Notes: generated by a model not told the origin, from the letters alone. DNA of 64,000 bases from Fennellomyces sp. T-0311 (GCA_025266875.1 JALLLT010000034.1:372001-436000); one strand, 5' to 3'; shown: positions 47,142 through 59,902, counted from the first letter of the stretch. Translations and numbers: made by a program.

Positions 47142-48344
47142 TTAGTTGTCAGTGTCCATGGGAGCCACATCACCATGATCCACTTGCGTGTTGCTATCCT
47201 CTCGTGAGGTTTCGGCTGCTATTGAGTCCGAAGCGGATCGACCTTCGGCGCCGCGCCGAGTTCTCGACGTTTCATCGCCTAAAAGTTCCAAATACTTTTG
47301 CAGTGCGTCGCCCTCGATGATATGGAAATCTTCGTTTTTGCCTACAATGCCAATCGATGTGTTGTGAATGTTCAATTCCTTGTCTTGCTGCAACGTGTCG
47401 CGAAGCGCCAAAAGACCGTGTCTCACGAGATCGTCCAACGAAGCTAATCATTCAGTCGTTAGCGTGGCTATACTCTTTGATCCATTCCATTCCACCTTAC
47501 CATTGGCAAATTGTTCATAGTTCTTTTCCAGATACGTCTTTGCTGATTGCGAACGAGCACCAATCGACATGGCAAAGTACTCGAAACACGTGCCCGATGG
47601 AGACGATTCGTACAGATGAGGACCCGTTTCCTATACATATACATCACTTTCAGTTCGTTTCTTGTTCTCTCAATTATGCCTCTTTCAACTTACATCGTAA
47701 CCAATAACCAGCAACCCAACACCATAGGGTCGACGGCCATATTGCTGTGTGTTGACCTGAGCCTCTGTACAATCCACATGAATAACCTGAACAGAATAAA
47801 AAAGAGAGAAAACGTACTGTCTGCGATGGTCGAGACAATTCTTTGAATGGGTATGGGACGGTCGTACAGCATCTTGGATCGCATAGCTTCCGTTCGCATA
47901 AAGTTGCTATGCACCTGTCAACAAAAAGCCATCTTGACACTTTTTTGTTTGCCTTGTTATTTTACCTGAGTACACGAGCGTCCGAAGTAAGACCAGCAAT
48001 GGCAATACCCATATGCTCGTCAATCTTGATCAACTTTTTTTGGTAGGAAGCCAATTCACCGGACGAACGCTATCAGAAAAAGAGGGTCAATCCCGTCATT
48101 CAACAAAAGGCTCCGTTGCGATGGGTTCTACCTTGAGAGCAAGCAACACCGCGTATTCGTTGCTTCTCAAACCGATCGCCGCCGAGCCTTGCTTGACGGC
48201 TTCAACAGCGTATTCAACCTGATGGATGCGGCCTTGGGGAGACCACGTTGAAACGTCATTATCGTACTGATTTCGAAACTAACAATGCATTTTTTTTTCA
48301 TTAATAACCGGTTGGCTTTTTTCTTTTTCTTTTTAATGTACCAT
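47142..48344 (-). CDS. PRE5: 20S proteasome subunit alpha 6 (PSMA1)
   Basis: Seven exons (48344-48342, 48278-48132, 48069-47966, 47906-47818, 47764-47694, 47630-47501, 47443-47142) give 281 aa. The first coding exon consists of the ATG alone (ATG|GTACAT), and the second starts [24 protein letters not shown], the alpha-subunit signature. Further hallmarks are [62 protein letters not shown], and a Ser/Asp-rich acidic C-tail. It is a structural, non-catalytic alpha-ring subunit that helps form the gated pore. All junctions keep frame and match the family, including the unusual start. Confidence 0.93.
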
Positions 48345-48664
48345 GTCGCGTTACGAGTTTAAGAAGCGCTTGAGGAAAAAAGGTACAGACAGGATTTACT
48401 CGGACGCGCGGCTCTCATAGGTGACGTGCTCTTTCAATTCCCGCGCGACGGATGGTTATCCACGCAAGCGGCAGTAACCGATGTCCATATATGGATGGAC
48501 TGCATGATTGAGGTTGTCTGTTGCCCCCACCATGCAAGCGAATCCCACCCTTACCATCTGAACCCGGAATACTATTCATACATAAACCAACAGTGATGAC
48601 AACGCCCCGAGTACGTAAATGAAAATGATGTTATTATGTACATAGCACACGATGATGATCTAAA
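48345..48664. other. Interval between PRE5 start and SET gene stop
   Basis: Promoter of PRE5 and 3' region of the SET-domain gene. No gene seen in these 320 bp. Confidence 0.6.
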
Positions 48665-50694
48665 TTATTTCTTTTGCTTCTTTCGAGTCTTTGGTTCGGT
48701 TTCGGTATCGCACGACTTTATCCGTGATTCGTAATACGCAAGCGACTTTTCAATGATCTTCTTTTCGCTGATGCGACACGTCAGCGCAAAGTAATGGCGC
48801 TTATTGGTCACCTGAGAAACGTCCTTTAACAACTGTTGTGACACATACAAAACCATGATAGACATTACCTTGCTTCTCTGTTCAATATCTTGCTCAATGG
48901 GAACCCACGTACCGTTTTCATCCAAGTAATCTTTTCTTCTGTACTCCGAGAGTTGCTTGCAGACGGTATAGACGAGTTTCTTGGATAAAAGGCGTTCGGT
49001 ATTCTTGCGCGACTTTTTCTGGCTTTCTTCGGCCAGTCCTTCAAAATAATTGAGCGTTTCGCCCATATCTTGCTTGAACTTTTCGAATGTTCGCTGGTTC
49101 ACAAAGACAATGTGAAGTAAGCACATGAGGGCGTCTTGGTATAGACCTTCGACGTTGACATAGTAGGGTCGAGCCTTTTCTTCGTGATGACCGTCTTGTT
49201 CTTCATGACCGTCACAACAGCCGTCTCCGTGTTCATGATCATGGTCATGTCCGTTTTCGTGGTCATGGTCATGGTCGTGTCCGTTTTCGTGGTCGTGGTC
49301 ATGGTTATCGTCACCACAGCAATCATCACCATCGCAACAACCTCCACCATGCTCTTCTTCATCATCATCCTCTCTTGGACAAAGGATATCCTCATTGGTC
49401 AAGAAATACTCGAAGCGTTCTTGGAGATATTCGATGGCTTGTTCAATCGCAGCTTCTTGATCCTTTGCATTTTCCTTGCCAAGCACCTTATTCTTGACAA
49501 TTTCGATACATGCACCAAATACCAAATCTTGGTCCACCGACACATAATCATTCTCGTTGTTATCGTGGCAGAATCCGTACTTGCTCAACAGGACAATATT
49601 GGGATGTTGGCCATATGTATTGAAGATTTCTTGGCCATTTTTGACATTCCGTTCGAGAATCATGTCGCACGTGTCCTTCTTTTCCTCTTCATCATCCTTT
49701 TTCCAAAAGTTCACCTTGGCCTCTTCCAATTCCTCCAAATCTTCCAATGGACCTTCTTCCTCCTCCTCCTCCTCCTCCTCCTCTTCTTCTTCGGGTTCTT
49801 CGCTCTTGAGTGAGACGTCATCTTCCTCCATATCACTCCATTCACCCTCCTCTTCATCGTCTGATCCAGCTTGACTGCCCTGTTCGAGGTATTCGAGATA
49901 GGTATGTTGGCAGTACTCCAATTCACCACAGGCGTCGCATACATCGAAATCGGTGACAAAATGAACGTGTTCGTCGCCGCTGCGATGATTAAAAATGTCG
50001 GCAAAAGGAACCATGGCCGTTTCATGGAACGCATCGACTTCGAACGCGCGTGATGAGATCAATGTGGAGATGCGACAGAACAGATCGAATGAAAAGTCGC
50101 CTTCCTTGAAGATATACGGATATTTCTCTATCAAAGGCAGAACAATGGTCTTGTAATCATCGTTCAGATCTTTCTATAGCATGCAATTTAGTTTATCAAT
50201 ACACTGTATATGTATATAAAAGAGAGGAGAGGGCTTACCAGATCATTATGAACCGCATCCTGCATCTCGGTTCCCTTGAACCATGACTTTTCCTCATCAC
50301 TCCAGAACACGGGCAAATCTTCAGACATGGGCAAGGCTTGCAAGTATCCATACCAAGGTGATTCCTGGCCCTGGGACAATTCATACATTATGGCGATTGC
50401 CAAGGAACAACTGCCTGCGATCTTTTCTTCCTCGAGAATATTGGTAATACCAGTAGTTTGCACCGAGAGAATGGCTTCTTTGGGAATCTTGACCACTGTA
50501 GATCATGATTAGTTTTGACGATCCAAAAAAAAAATATATTACTTACGAGGCTTTTCGGTACTGTCAAGATCCTTCAAGGCGAAAACACCAAACGCATTGT
50601 CGACGATTCTGATCTCAATGGCTTCCTTGTCCCAAACAATCTCATTGTCCTTGAGCCACTCGAGTAACTTTGCGAGTTTTTCTTTGTTTGCCAT
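48665..50694 (-). CDS. SET-domain protein lysine methyltransferase (RKM/SETD6 type)
   Basis: Three exons (50694-50547, 50495-50239, 50173-48665) give 637 aa. The SET domain includes the substrate/SAM block MVPFADIFNHRSGDEHVHF (about residues 190-208) and the catalytic-type NTYGQHPNIVLLSKYGF (about 318-335). Between them is a long acidic insert with a run of Glu (about 259-275). A Rubisco-LSMT-like C-terminal helical domain follows, interrupted by a His/Asp/Cys-rich stretch (about 405-467). Yeast relatives (Rkm enzymes) methylate ribosomal protein lysines; that target is inferred. Lys/Arg-rich C-terminus (KTRKKQKK) may be a nuclear signal. Confidence 0.87.
49178..49365 (-). repeat. His/Cys-rich repeated insert in the SET protein
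   Basis: Encodes repeated units of the form HDHDHENG between CCDGDDCCGDD and GDGCCDGHEEQDGHH. The DNA is a tandem repeat of a short unit and could expand or contract. Composition suggests metal binding. Confidence 0.8.
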
Positions 50695-52987
50695 GTTTTA
50701 TTGAGGATAGAGTAGAGCGGCTTGAAAAAAAAAAGTTGTCACCGGTTTTTGTTACACAGACGCCCGCCCGCTTCCGAATTCCGTGTCGCGAGACGCAACC
50801 TTGGTAAAGTTTGCCACAGCCAGTGGCAAGAATCCAGCCATGCTTGGGTGTCAGTAGAATGGGTGATCCGATAACAAACCAACAACGGTTCGATCATGTC
50901 CACCCAGGCCTATCTATATATTTAGTAGGATTGTCAATATAAGATTGGCCATGGCGACCATCGCTTTGTTGCCGCATTGCAAGGATGAATATTCTGTTAC
51001 TATAGCAATATGCACAGACCCGATACTGGCTGCTTTATTTTTTTATGCCCAGAAAACGCTTTCCTTGGGTTGAAAGCGCTGGTCACGTGGGAACAGCACG
51101 TTCCCTTGCAAAAGCACTCAATGACACGCAATGCTTTTCAGAACACATAGACCATCACTGAAAAACCGTGAAATTCATTGGACTCGAACAATGGAATGCA
51201 TTTGGCGGCATGAATGGATTAAACTTGCTTGAACCTCAGCGTTGAAACCACAATCCATAACGAATTCCATGCTTCCGTATAGAAAATTGAAAAAACAATC
51301 GAGTAAATCTCTTCCTTGGGCCGTTACTTTTGTTTTTGATGAGTGGAAATGTGAAAAGAAATGGAGTTATGACAGCAAAAGCTGTTTTTAAATAGTGCTG
51401 GAAAAAACATCAGGAAGTACTTGAAATCCTTCAAACTTGGACCATCGATAGCTCCCAGATGTTGTATTATGTATCCAATATGGTAACGCGTTAAAGGTAT
51501 CTTGTTGAGCGTATATGGCCTTTCGCGTATGGTATAAAACGCGGTACTATTTAAAGCCAGTCTTCCTTCATGTTCTCACTCTTTTTCCGCTTTTCGTCAG
51601 CTTTCTACTAAGAGAATATGAAGGCAGAGACCCAACGAACACATACACTTGATTTGGGGTTCCGTTGTTTATACAAGTGACGAGTTTCCATGAATTCCAG
51701 TATCCCCAACTTGAGGCGCAACTACATTTGCCATGGGTGGTATGGACGATACACTGGGCTCGAAATGGAGCCCACATGGCAGTCATGTCTCAATAGCTCA
51801 GCGACATTGTCGTTCACACTTTGCCTACAAGACCAAGAGACGGCATCTTGTTGGTTGAATACAATGGGTCGGGTACTTTAAATAGGCCACTATTTTTTTT
51901 TTTTTTGGCTACAAACAACCAAGAATCGTTCGGCGGCTACAACTTGAAGAACCTTCCATGCTCGTACCTGACGGCATATCTTTATTACTGAGGGACAAAC
52001 CATGCCCTGATGATAACGCTATCATTATAATGATAGCAAATGTGCCAAGAAGCATGGGGCCGTAGTATGTTCTATGCAGCTACATATTACACTATGACTG
52101 CAATGATACATGACCGTCTATCTTTTCTATACTTTTGATGTAATCAAATTCCAAGAGAACATGACACTCGAAGCACTATGTCTTCAATGGCATCTTACAA
52201 ACTTTGGCCCCAAATACTTACATAGCCAAGGATCTATTCGCTCCCATCTACGTACGTATAGTCAGAGGCTTTAGGAAGAAAGAGCCAACACAATGGCAGT
52301 AATGCACTTCCGCATCGATTCCGGCCGCCAATTCTTGAACTTGACACAAAGCGCTCACACTACATTCAAAAATAGTTACGAATAGTAACGTTTACTGAGC
52401 CACACAAAGTTCCTACCCCATAATTAGGTTGTTTAATGACGCGTTTTGATCTAGCCTTGCCTTCTTATCCATGTAGCAATGTCGAGAATAATGGAAAGTA
52501 TTACTATCCAGCCGGTTTATTGCGTGCTACGTACGTGAGAACCAGAACTTTAATACCCATAGAAGCCAGGAACCGATACCGTGGATAAACTACCCCTTTT
52601 CATCGCTTCATGCTGCATTGCCATCCTTTATTACCATATACCAATATTCGTACGTATTTGGGATTATTTGCCGTAATTAGCTTGGAATTTCATGAACCCG
52701 CTAACTTGCAGGTTAGATTGGCTTCCTATGCGTAGTATTTGCTCATAAATAAAGGTACATTATCACTGCTTGAAAGAATAAAGCATATTTAGGGGAGTGA
52801 AACTGATAAATTTGCCATTGAGGTTGCCGAAACGATAATATGTTGTAGGTACATGGCATTGATTTCTGAAGAGGTGGCAAGTATTGTTCGTGCGACTGAA
52901 CCAGTATGAATCTCCGCATAAAATATATAAGGGAGTTTGAGCCGAAAAAAGACGGGCATTTTTCCTCCTTTCTACATTTCTTTTGCT
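50695..52987. other. 2.3-kb intergenic region
   Basis: Divergent promoters of the SET gene and the M28B gene; a TATA box (atatataa, about 52923) lies 65 bp before the latter. Short ORFs at 51568-51881 are unsupported. Nothing else recognised. Confidence 0.6.
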
Positions 52988-55655
52988 ATGGCGGGAGGTC
53001 ATATACAACTACCACAGGATAAACCTGCCACTCGCAGTCCATCCTTCTTGAACAACACACGACAATGGTGGAATCATGTCACACACGCAAACGAAAGTTC
53101 ACCTTTGCTTGATCGCAAAAAAATGACACTTGAACCTCCGAAAAAATCTCATGCAAAAGTTATTCTTCTGGTGGTTGGTGCCATTTTCGTTGCTCTTATT
53201 CTTGGTGGTGCACTTGTGTACTGGCTTGATGAAACTGATCCTGGTAAATAAACAGTATCAAAAATAAAGTGTTTTCTATTTTTTTAAAAAAAAACTCTAA
53301 CCAGAAAAGTTATGTAGAGCCCGTGGAACACGTTCTCACAACTGCTGAAAAACTCTTCCTCGACCTTCCTTCCAGAGATAACATCCGCGAATATCTCAAG
53401 GTATACACGTCCGAAGCGCATTTGGCAGGCACCGAGTCCGATAAGCGTCAAGCGGAGTGGACAAAGGACAAGTTCATTGAACTTGGCATTGAGGATACCC
53501 GAATTGACACATACTATACTTTATTGAACTATCCTCTCCAACGACGAGTTGCGTTGGTATCTGGTCCGGAAGAATTCCAATACGAAGCTGAGCTTCGTGA
53601 AGATGTCGTGGATGAAGATGAGACGAGCAAGAATCCTGATGTTGTTCCCGCGTTTCATGGTATGTTTTTGTTTGTTTGTTTATAGCAAACAAAAGGGACA
53701 AAGAAGAATGACAGAATATTCTACCTTTAGGCTTTTCCAAAAATGGGAGTGTCACAGGCCCTGTGGTATATGCTAACTATGGAAGCTTGGAGGATTTTCA
53801 GTATTTGGCTGATCAAGGTATTAACTTGACCGGCACGATTGCGCTTATGCGTTACGGTGACACGCTTCGTGGTCTCAAAGTCCGTGCTGCCGAGCAATAC
53901 GGTTGTGTTGGTGCTCTCGTGTATTCGGATCCCATTCAAGACGGACCCTTGAACAAGGAAGGGTATCCTTACACCAGTCCACCGGAAGCTTATCCCGACG
54001 GGCCCTGGCGGCCCTCAAGTTCAATCCAACGCGGCGCAGTCCAGCATTTGTCACTGGTCGCCGGCGATCCAACCACACCTGGTTGGGCATCAACCAAGGA
54101 TGCACCTCGCATTCATCCAGAAGACTCACCTGCCTTGCCCAAAATTCCTTCATTGCCACTTTCGTATCGCGATGCCTTGCCACTTCTCAAGGCGACTCAG
54201 GGCCGCGGTGTCCGTGGTGAGAACGACTGGGCTGGCGGATCAGAAGACGTTGATTATTATAGTGGACCCACCGAGGGTAGCGTCGAACTTGTCAACATTG
54301 TTGATTACAAAATCACTCCCATCTGGGATGTTGTTGGCGTGATCAAGGGTACAGAGGAGCCCGAGAAAGCTGTTGTTTTGGGTTAGAGCGGTACGCAAGG
54401 ATGAAAGAAAAGAAATTGGCTAACGGGAAATTCTTTTAATTGTCAGGAAACCATAGAGACGCTTGGGTATTTGGCGCTGTCGATCCTTCATCTGGATCTG
54501 CGGCATTGGTACGTAGGCGATAATACTTTTTTCCGCAAAAATTTGTCTGCCTGACACAACCAATATGCACGTAGCTTGAGCTTGCTGGTACGTTCGGGAA
54601 ACTCCTGAAACAAGGATGGAAACCTGCACGGACCATTGTCTTGGCATCTTGGGATGCAGAGGAATATGGTCTTATTGGAAGTGTAGAATGGGTCGAGGAT
54701 CACAGAGAATGGCTCAGCAAAGAAGGTCTTGCCTATATCAATGTGGATATCGCGGTATCGGGTCCACACTTTACTGTCCAGGCGTCACCTTCACTGAACA
54801 AACTTCTTTATGAAGTAACCAGCAATGTCGTTGACCTTCGTACCAACAGAACTGTGTATGAAGACTGGGCTGAACATACCAATCGCACAATGGCTCCTTC
54901 ATCCAAACCATACATTGGCGAGCTGGGATCCGGCTCTGACTTTGTACCCTTCTTGGACCATCTTGGTATTGCCAGTATCACTATGGAATTTGACGGCGAC
55001 TATGGTGTATATCACACCAACTACGATAGGTAAGAATGAATAGGATATATGAACTTTTATGGTCAACAAGACGAAACAAAAAAATAGTTTTCACTGGATG
55101 GAAAAGTTTGGAGATCCAGGATTCTACACACACGAAAAGATGGTCAAAATCTGGGGTTTGTTGACATTGCGTCTGGCCGACAGCCTCATCATCCCATTGC
55201 ATCCCGGCGACTATGCTGATGTACTTTCCGAATACGCAAATCGACTCGTCGACGTATCTTTATCCGAAGAATCACCATTCCCTGTGCTCAGCAAGGCTAT
55301 CCACAAGTTATCCAAGGTCGCCCACCGATTCGAAAAAAGTCTTGCTCGGCTCGAAGCCAAGGTTCAGGGATTCGAGAACCTTTCCGACCTTCCATCCGAA
55401 CTTGCCAATCATGTGTCGAAAGCCAATGGTCGTTTGATGTTATTCGAACGTGGCTTTTTGGATCCGGAGGGCCTCAAGGATCGTACATGGTTCAAGCATG
55501 TTGTGTATGCGCCTAGTTTATGGACCGGCTACTTTTCTCAAGTATTTCCTGCCATTGCGGATGCTTTGGACGCTGGTGATAAGGATTTGGTCAAGTATTC
55601 GGAGCAGCGCGTTGCTTTGAGTATTAATAATGCCAGAAAGTCGCTCAAGGTTTAA
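52988..55655 (+). CDS. M28B glutamate carboxypeptidase-like / transferrin-receptor-like protease
   Basis: Six exons (52988-53243, 53318-53659, 53731-54381, 54447-54508, 54575-55029, 55088-55655) give 777 aa. It is a type II membrane protein: cytosolic 57 aa, one TM helix (about 58-80, VILLVVGAIFVALILGGALVYWL), a protease-associated domain, the M28 peptidase, and a dimerisation domain. All expected zinc/active-site positions are present: GNHRDAW (His), D-PSSG (Asp), DAEEYG (Glu-Glu), YINVD (Asp) and YHTNYD (His), so activity is likely. The relatives are GCPII and yeast Vps70/Tre1, which act in the vacuole/endosome. The donor after exon 3 (gttaga) is weak but leads directly into NHRDAW. Confidence 0.92.
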
Positions 55656-56089
55656 AACGTTCGTTCTTGCTTTATTCCTGTAACATTTGACGAATACAAA
55701 GCTTCTATTCCACGAGTGTTCAAGATTTTATGGCTCGACTAACCTCGACACTGTTGTTGAAATCGCGCGGTACTGTTTTCTCGGAAACTTTAGCATTATA
55801 CATAATCTCACAGGAGCGCAGTTGATCGGACATATCCTATGCATCAAATGGTTTCTACCTGAGCTTTTATTGCATACTCTAGCAATGTTAACACGTATAT
55901 AAAGCATCTCTTTATAGATCAGCAGCCACGTGTAGACAATGCTCAGAATCTGTTAGTATGTAGAAAGCAATTAGGTTTGGGGGATCGTAAAACGTATGAT
56001 AGTGGTCAAGTTGTTGTTTCCAGAAGCACCGCATAATTAAGCCCGAAAATACAACCACAGTCCGCAGAAGCAGGTTGTGTGCACCGACA
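55656..56089. other. Intergenic region upstream of M17 aminopeptidase
   Basis: The 434 bp hold the 3' region of the M28B gene and the promoter of the aminopeptidase gene. No gene seen. Confidence 0.6.
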
Positions 56090-58044
56090 ATGTTTCGTGT
56101 CTTCCAAGCAGGAAAATTCGTTGCAACTCGCAGCACGGCATCCAAAATTTGTACGCGCCAATTCACCAACCACCATGGTTACGACGCTCTAGTACTTGGC
56201 GCGTACACAAACGATGTGGCGCTTAGCAACACCAGCGACCACATTTCGCATTCCACGCGTAACTCCATTGTCGAACAACTCTCCGTCTCCAACTTTACCA
56301 AAGCTGGCGATGTACGTCTACTGTACAATGTTGGTGGCATGAAACAAGTCGCCGTTGTGTCACTTGGCAAAAAGAGCGAGGCCAAAACCGACCAAGCAAC
56401 CACGTTGGAAACTGCCCGAAGAGCTGTAAGCTATGACACGCTCTCACTCTTTTGTCACTAAACGCTTTTTTTTTGAAAAAAAAAAGGTGGCACTGGGCGT
56501 TCAAGCGTTGAAAAAGCAAAAGGCAACGAACGTTGGTGTGGATACATCGATTAGCGCACATGGAGCTGCTGAGGGTGCTGTGCTTGCCCAATTTGCCTTT
56601 AACAAACTGAAAGAAAAGACGGACGATGAGCCAGTGTTACGTGTTGGACCGTTTGCTTTGGAAAAGGTGGATGATGGTTTGAATTGGGAAACAGGAGAGA
56701 TATACGGAATGTCACAGAATCTAGCTCGGATGTTAATGACGACCCCGGCGAACTTGATGACACCCAAGGCGTTTTCTGAAGAGGTGGCATATCTGCTGGC
56801 TGGATTGGAGAATATTGATATTATCGTTCACGACAAGGATTGGGCAGTAAGGCAAAAGATGAATTCATTCCTGTCGGTAGCTCAGGGAAGGTAAAATCAA
56901 GATAAGCATTGTTTCTGAAAGTGCACACTTGGGTTGTTTAACAATACAATCGATTGCAGTGATGAGCCCTTGCGCTTTCTGGAAATTCATTACAAGGGAG
57001 CCAGCGAGAATGATCCATTGTATGGTCTAGTTGGAAAAGGTAAACGGATAAATTGCGCTCATGCATCGATAGATTATATCGGCCTAACCCCTTTTCTGTA
57101 CTGAATTATTAAGGCATCACGTTTGACTCGTATGTTTTTTTTGGTCATTGCCAAGACGTCATGCATACTAACTCAGTTACATATCACAGCGGCGGTATTA
57201 GTCTTAAACCATCAGCAAATATGGCGCTGATGAAGGGCGACTGTGGAGGAGCTAGCGCAGTGGCAGGGGCCATGTACGGTATCAGCAAACTAAAGATGCC
57301 AGTGAACGTTGTTGCCATGATACCTCTTTGCGAGAATTTGCCATCTGGCAGGGCGACGAAACCTGGAGACGTTGTCAGAGCAATGAATGGCAAATCGATC
57401 GAAGTCATTAACACAGATGCGGAGGGACGACTTATTCTGGTAAAACACATTTCTAATCGCCGCCGGAGGGCACTAACCAAAAAGTTTAATTTAGGCTGAT
57501 GCGTTGTACTATCTTAGCTCGACGTACTCGCCAGCGAGCATTATTGACGTGGCGACACTGACGGGTGCGATGGATGTAGCGCTAGGACAAGCGTTTGCTG
57601 GCGTGTTTACCAACTCGGAAGACATGTGGTCTCGATTAAATGCTGCGGGACAGATGACCTCCGACCCGTTTTGGCGCATGCCACTACATGATGATTATCT
57701 CAAAGGGATGAAGGAGTCGTTGGTGGCCGATCTGGTGAATTCTGGCGGACGGTCGGGAGGTTCGTGCGCTGCAGCGGCGTTCCTTCAAGAGTTTTTGGCG
57801 GACAAGCAGACGCCGTGGGCGCACATTGACATTGCGGGCGTGATGGATGCGTCGAGTACGGAGGGCTACCACGTCAAGGGCATGAGCGGTAAGTTGGGAG
57901 AGAGAAAGGTGGGGGAGGGGAGGACTCCCACGGGCAGTGGCCAGGTTAGCATGGTTGTGGGGTAAGCTCACATCAGATTCCATCATCACTACAGGTCGAC
58001 CGACAAGATCCATTATAGAGTATCTGCGAGGTCTTACAAAATAA
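56090..58044 (+). CDS. Leucyl aminopeptidase, M17 family
   Basis: Seven exons (56090-56425, 56487-56890, 56960-57039, 57114-57129, 57190-57439, 57495-57888, 57995-58044) give 509 aa. The N-terminus (MFRVFQAGKFVATRSTASKICTRQF) looks like a mitochondrial presequence. The catalytic domain has all M17 blocks: GKGITFDSGGISLK, MKGDCGGASAV, NTDAEGRLILADAL, and HIDIAGVM. Two Zn/Mn ions bound by Lys, Asp and Glu of these blocks cleave N-terminal residues. MKGDCGGAS replaces the common MKSDMGGAA; the ligand Asp is kept. Exon 4 is only 16 nt and encodes GITFDS, part of the metal site. The family usually forms hexamers. Confidence 0.92.
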
Positions 58045-58218
58045 ATGCTGTATATATTGTGCCCTCTCACCCCTGCCACTTATATCTAATTATTAGTACC
58101 AAAAGCGAGAGGGGTGAATTCGTCACGTGCGGGTGCAAAGTTTTCTTGCTCACCAGGTGTCGGCTCTGACCTCCACTTAAAGTGAGAGAAACCAAAATAC
58201 CCAACGAGGCCTTGCAAC

Positions 58219-58247
58219 TGCACACACACACACCCGCACACACACAT
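58219..58247. repeat. (CA)n microsatellite upstream of the cyclin gene
   Basis: An interrupted CA run ends about 18 bp before the start codon, so it lies in the leader. Confidence 0.85.
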
Positions 58248-58264
58248 ACCTTATACCTTTTACG

Positions 58265-59902
58265 ATGCAACCTCCCACATTCGACCTTTCTAAATACCCG
58301 ACCGTTGAGACAATTAAGCTACTGGCATCGCTGCTGGAGCGAATGACAGCAGCTAACGATCAGATCAACAGGGCCACCTCGGCCCGCAAGGACAATGTTC
58401 GTCGCGCCTCGTCAGCTTCATTATTAGGTTCATCTTCTGGCACGCCGCCCCCGCCTGCTGCCGATACCTACACCCGTTTCCATGCCAAATCCATACCCTC
58501 CATTGATGTATTTTCGTACTTGTCGCGCATCTTCAAGTACTGTCCTTGTGCAAACGAATGCTTTTTAAGTCTACTGGTCTACTTTGACCGCATGTCGAAG
58601 AATGCACTCGCGGTCACCGGGAGACCATTTACCATCGATTCGTATAACATTCATCGACTCATCATTGCTGGCGTCATGGTTTCTAGCAAGTTCTTTAGCG
58701 ATGTTTTTTACACAAACACGAGATATGCCAAGGTAAGAAGACGAGATGAGGCCAAGAGATGGCGCAAGATGAGGTCTGTTTTACTCATTTATTACACTCT
58801 TTTTTTTGTTATATACTTGTCGTTTTATGTTTGGTAGGTCGGAGGCTTGCCGGTGGCAGAACTCAATAGCCTGGAGCTTGAGTTCCTTGTTCTGAACGGA
58901 TTTAATCTGTCGGTGCCTATCAGTGAGCTACAACGATACGGCGACCAGCTCTTGAAGGTCGGCTATATGGAGCAGGAAATCCTGAAGAGTATCATGTACG
59001 AAACGCCATCCTATAACCCGATTCGACACGGGCGCTCAACGTCCTTGGGATCTGCCATGGTGGTGCGTCATCCCGTGACCTCAGACAACAGTAACAACAC
59101 CAGCACCAGCCAGTTGGATCAGCTGTGCGAGATGGCCTCGCGAGTGTCCCTCGATGAACGTGTGCCACAGTATAGCACTAGTAGCACCAGTAGCACCAGC
59201 ATCTCCAGTATCAATGGCAACCAGGCCGCGGTGGCTGCGGCGGCGGCTGCGGCAGCAGCAGCGGCAGCGGCAGCGGCAGCAGCGTACAATACGTATCCAC
59301 AGCAACAACCAGTACAACATCACCTCCCGAAAATGTCATCGAACGGCAGTCTCAATGTCGTCAGACGCATGGGAAGTTTTGGCAACTTGCACCAGTCACC
59401 GCAGGTGTTTAATGCACCAATGACGAATCAAGACTCCTTGCACAGCCCCATCGACCTGGATGATGCCCGCTCGTCCTACTCGCCTCGTCACCAGCGCCAC
59501 AGCTTCAACATGTGGCGTCATTCATCCTCATCGCCTCCTCCGCAGCAGCACTACACCCGACAACGACATGGCAGTATGGGTTTCAGCAGTAGCCCAACGG
59601 AGGGTGGGTCATGGCAGCATCGGATGCCGCGCCAGTCCAGATCGAGTGTGAACCTGTGCCAGCAGGCTGGATTTCGCAAGTCGACACCTCCGCCCGGATT
59701 TGCACCCAACGATGCCTTCGTCATGCCGCAGGGCGATGCCGCTATGGCTGCTGCAGTTGCTGCCGCCAATGGATATGGAGGCCCGTACTATCCTTACCAT
59801 CATCCGCTAGGCATCCCTACCCCGCCGCCATCGTCGTCTCCGGTGCATCAAAAGCAAGGCACGCCGTCGCCATACCATCCCTCGAACGTCATGTATCTAT
59901 AA
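58265..59902 (+). CDS. PHO80/PCL-type cyclin
   Basis: Two exons (58265-58732, 58838-59902) give 510 aa. The cyclin box of the PHO80 family spans about residues 68-205: SIDVFSYLSRIFKYCPCANECFLSLLVYFDRMS, IHRLIIAGVMVSSKFFSDVFYTNTRYAKVGGLPVAELNSLELEFL. It is followed by 300 aa of Ser/Pro/Gln-rich disordered sequence with an alanine run. Such cyclins (Pho80, Pcl6/7) bind Pho85-type CDKs to control phosphate, glycogen or polarity responses. The specific pathway is not shown by sequence. The intron inside AK|VGG is confirmed by the conserved YAKVGGL. Confidence 0.88.
59225..59283. repeat. GCN tract encoding polyalanine
   Basis: Mixed GCG/GCA/GCT codons encode about 17 Ala in the disordered tail of the cyclin. 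On the reverse strand the same tract is Arg/Cys-rich nonsense, not a gene. Confidence 0.9.

Noticed and set aside
49184..49813. 209-codon plus-strand ORF rich in Val, Met and Phe
   Set aside because: Reverse reading of the Asp/Glu/His repeats of the SET protein; the apparent membrane helices are an artefact.
51568..51881. Short ORFs on both strands in the region before the M28B gene
   Set aside because: No motif, no splice partners, and they overlap each other.
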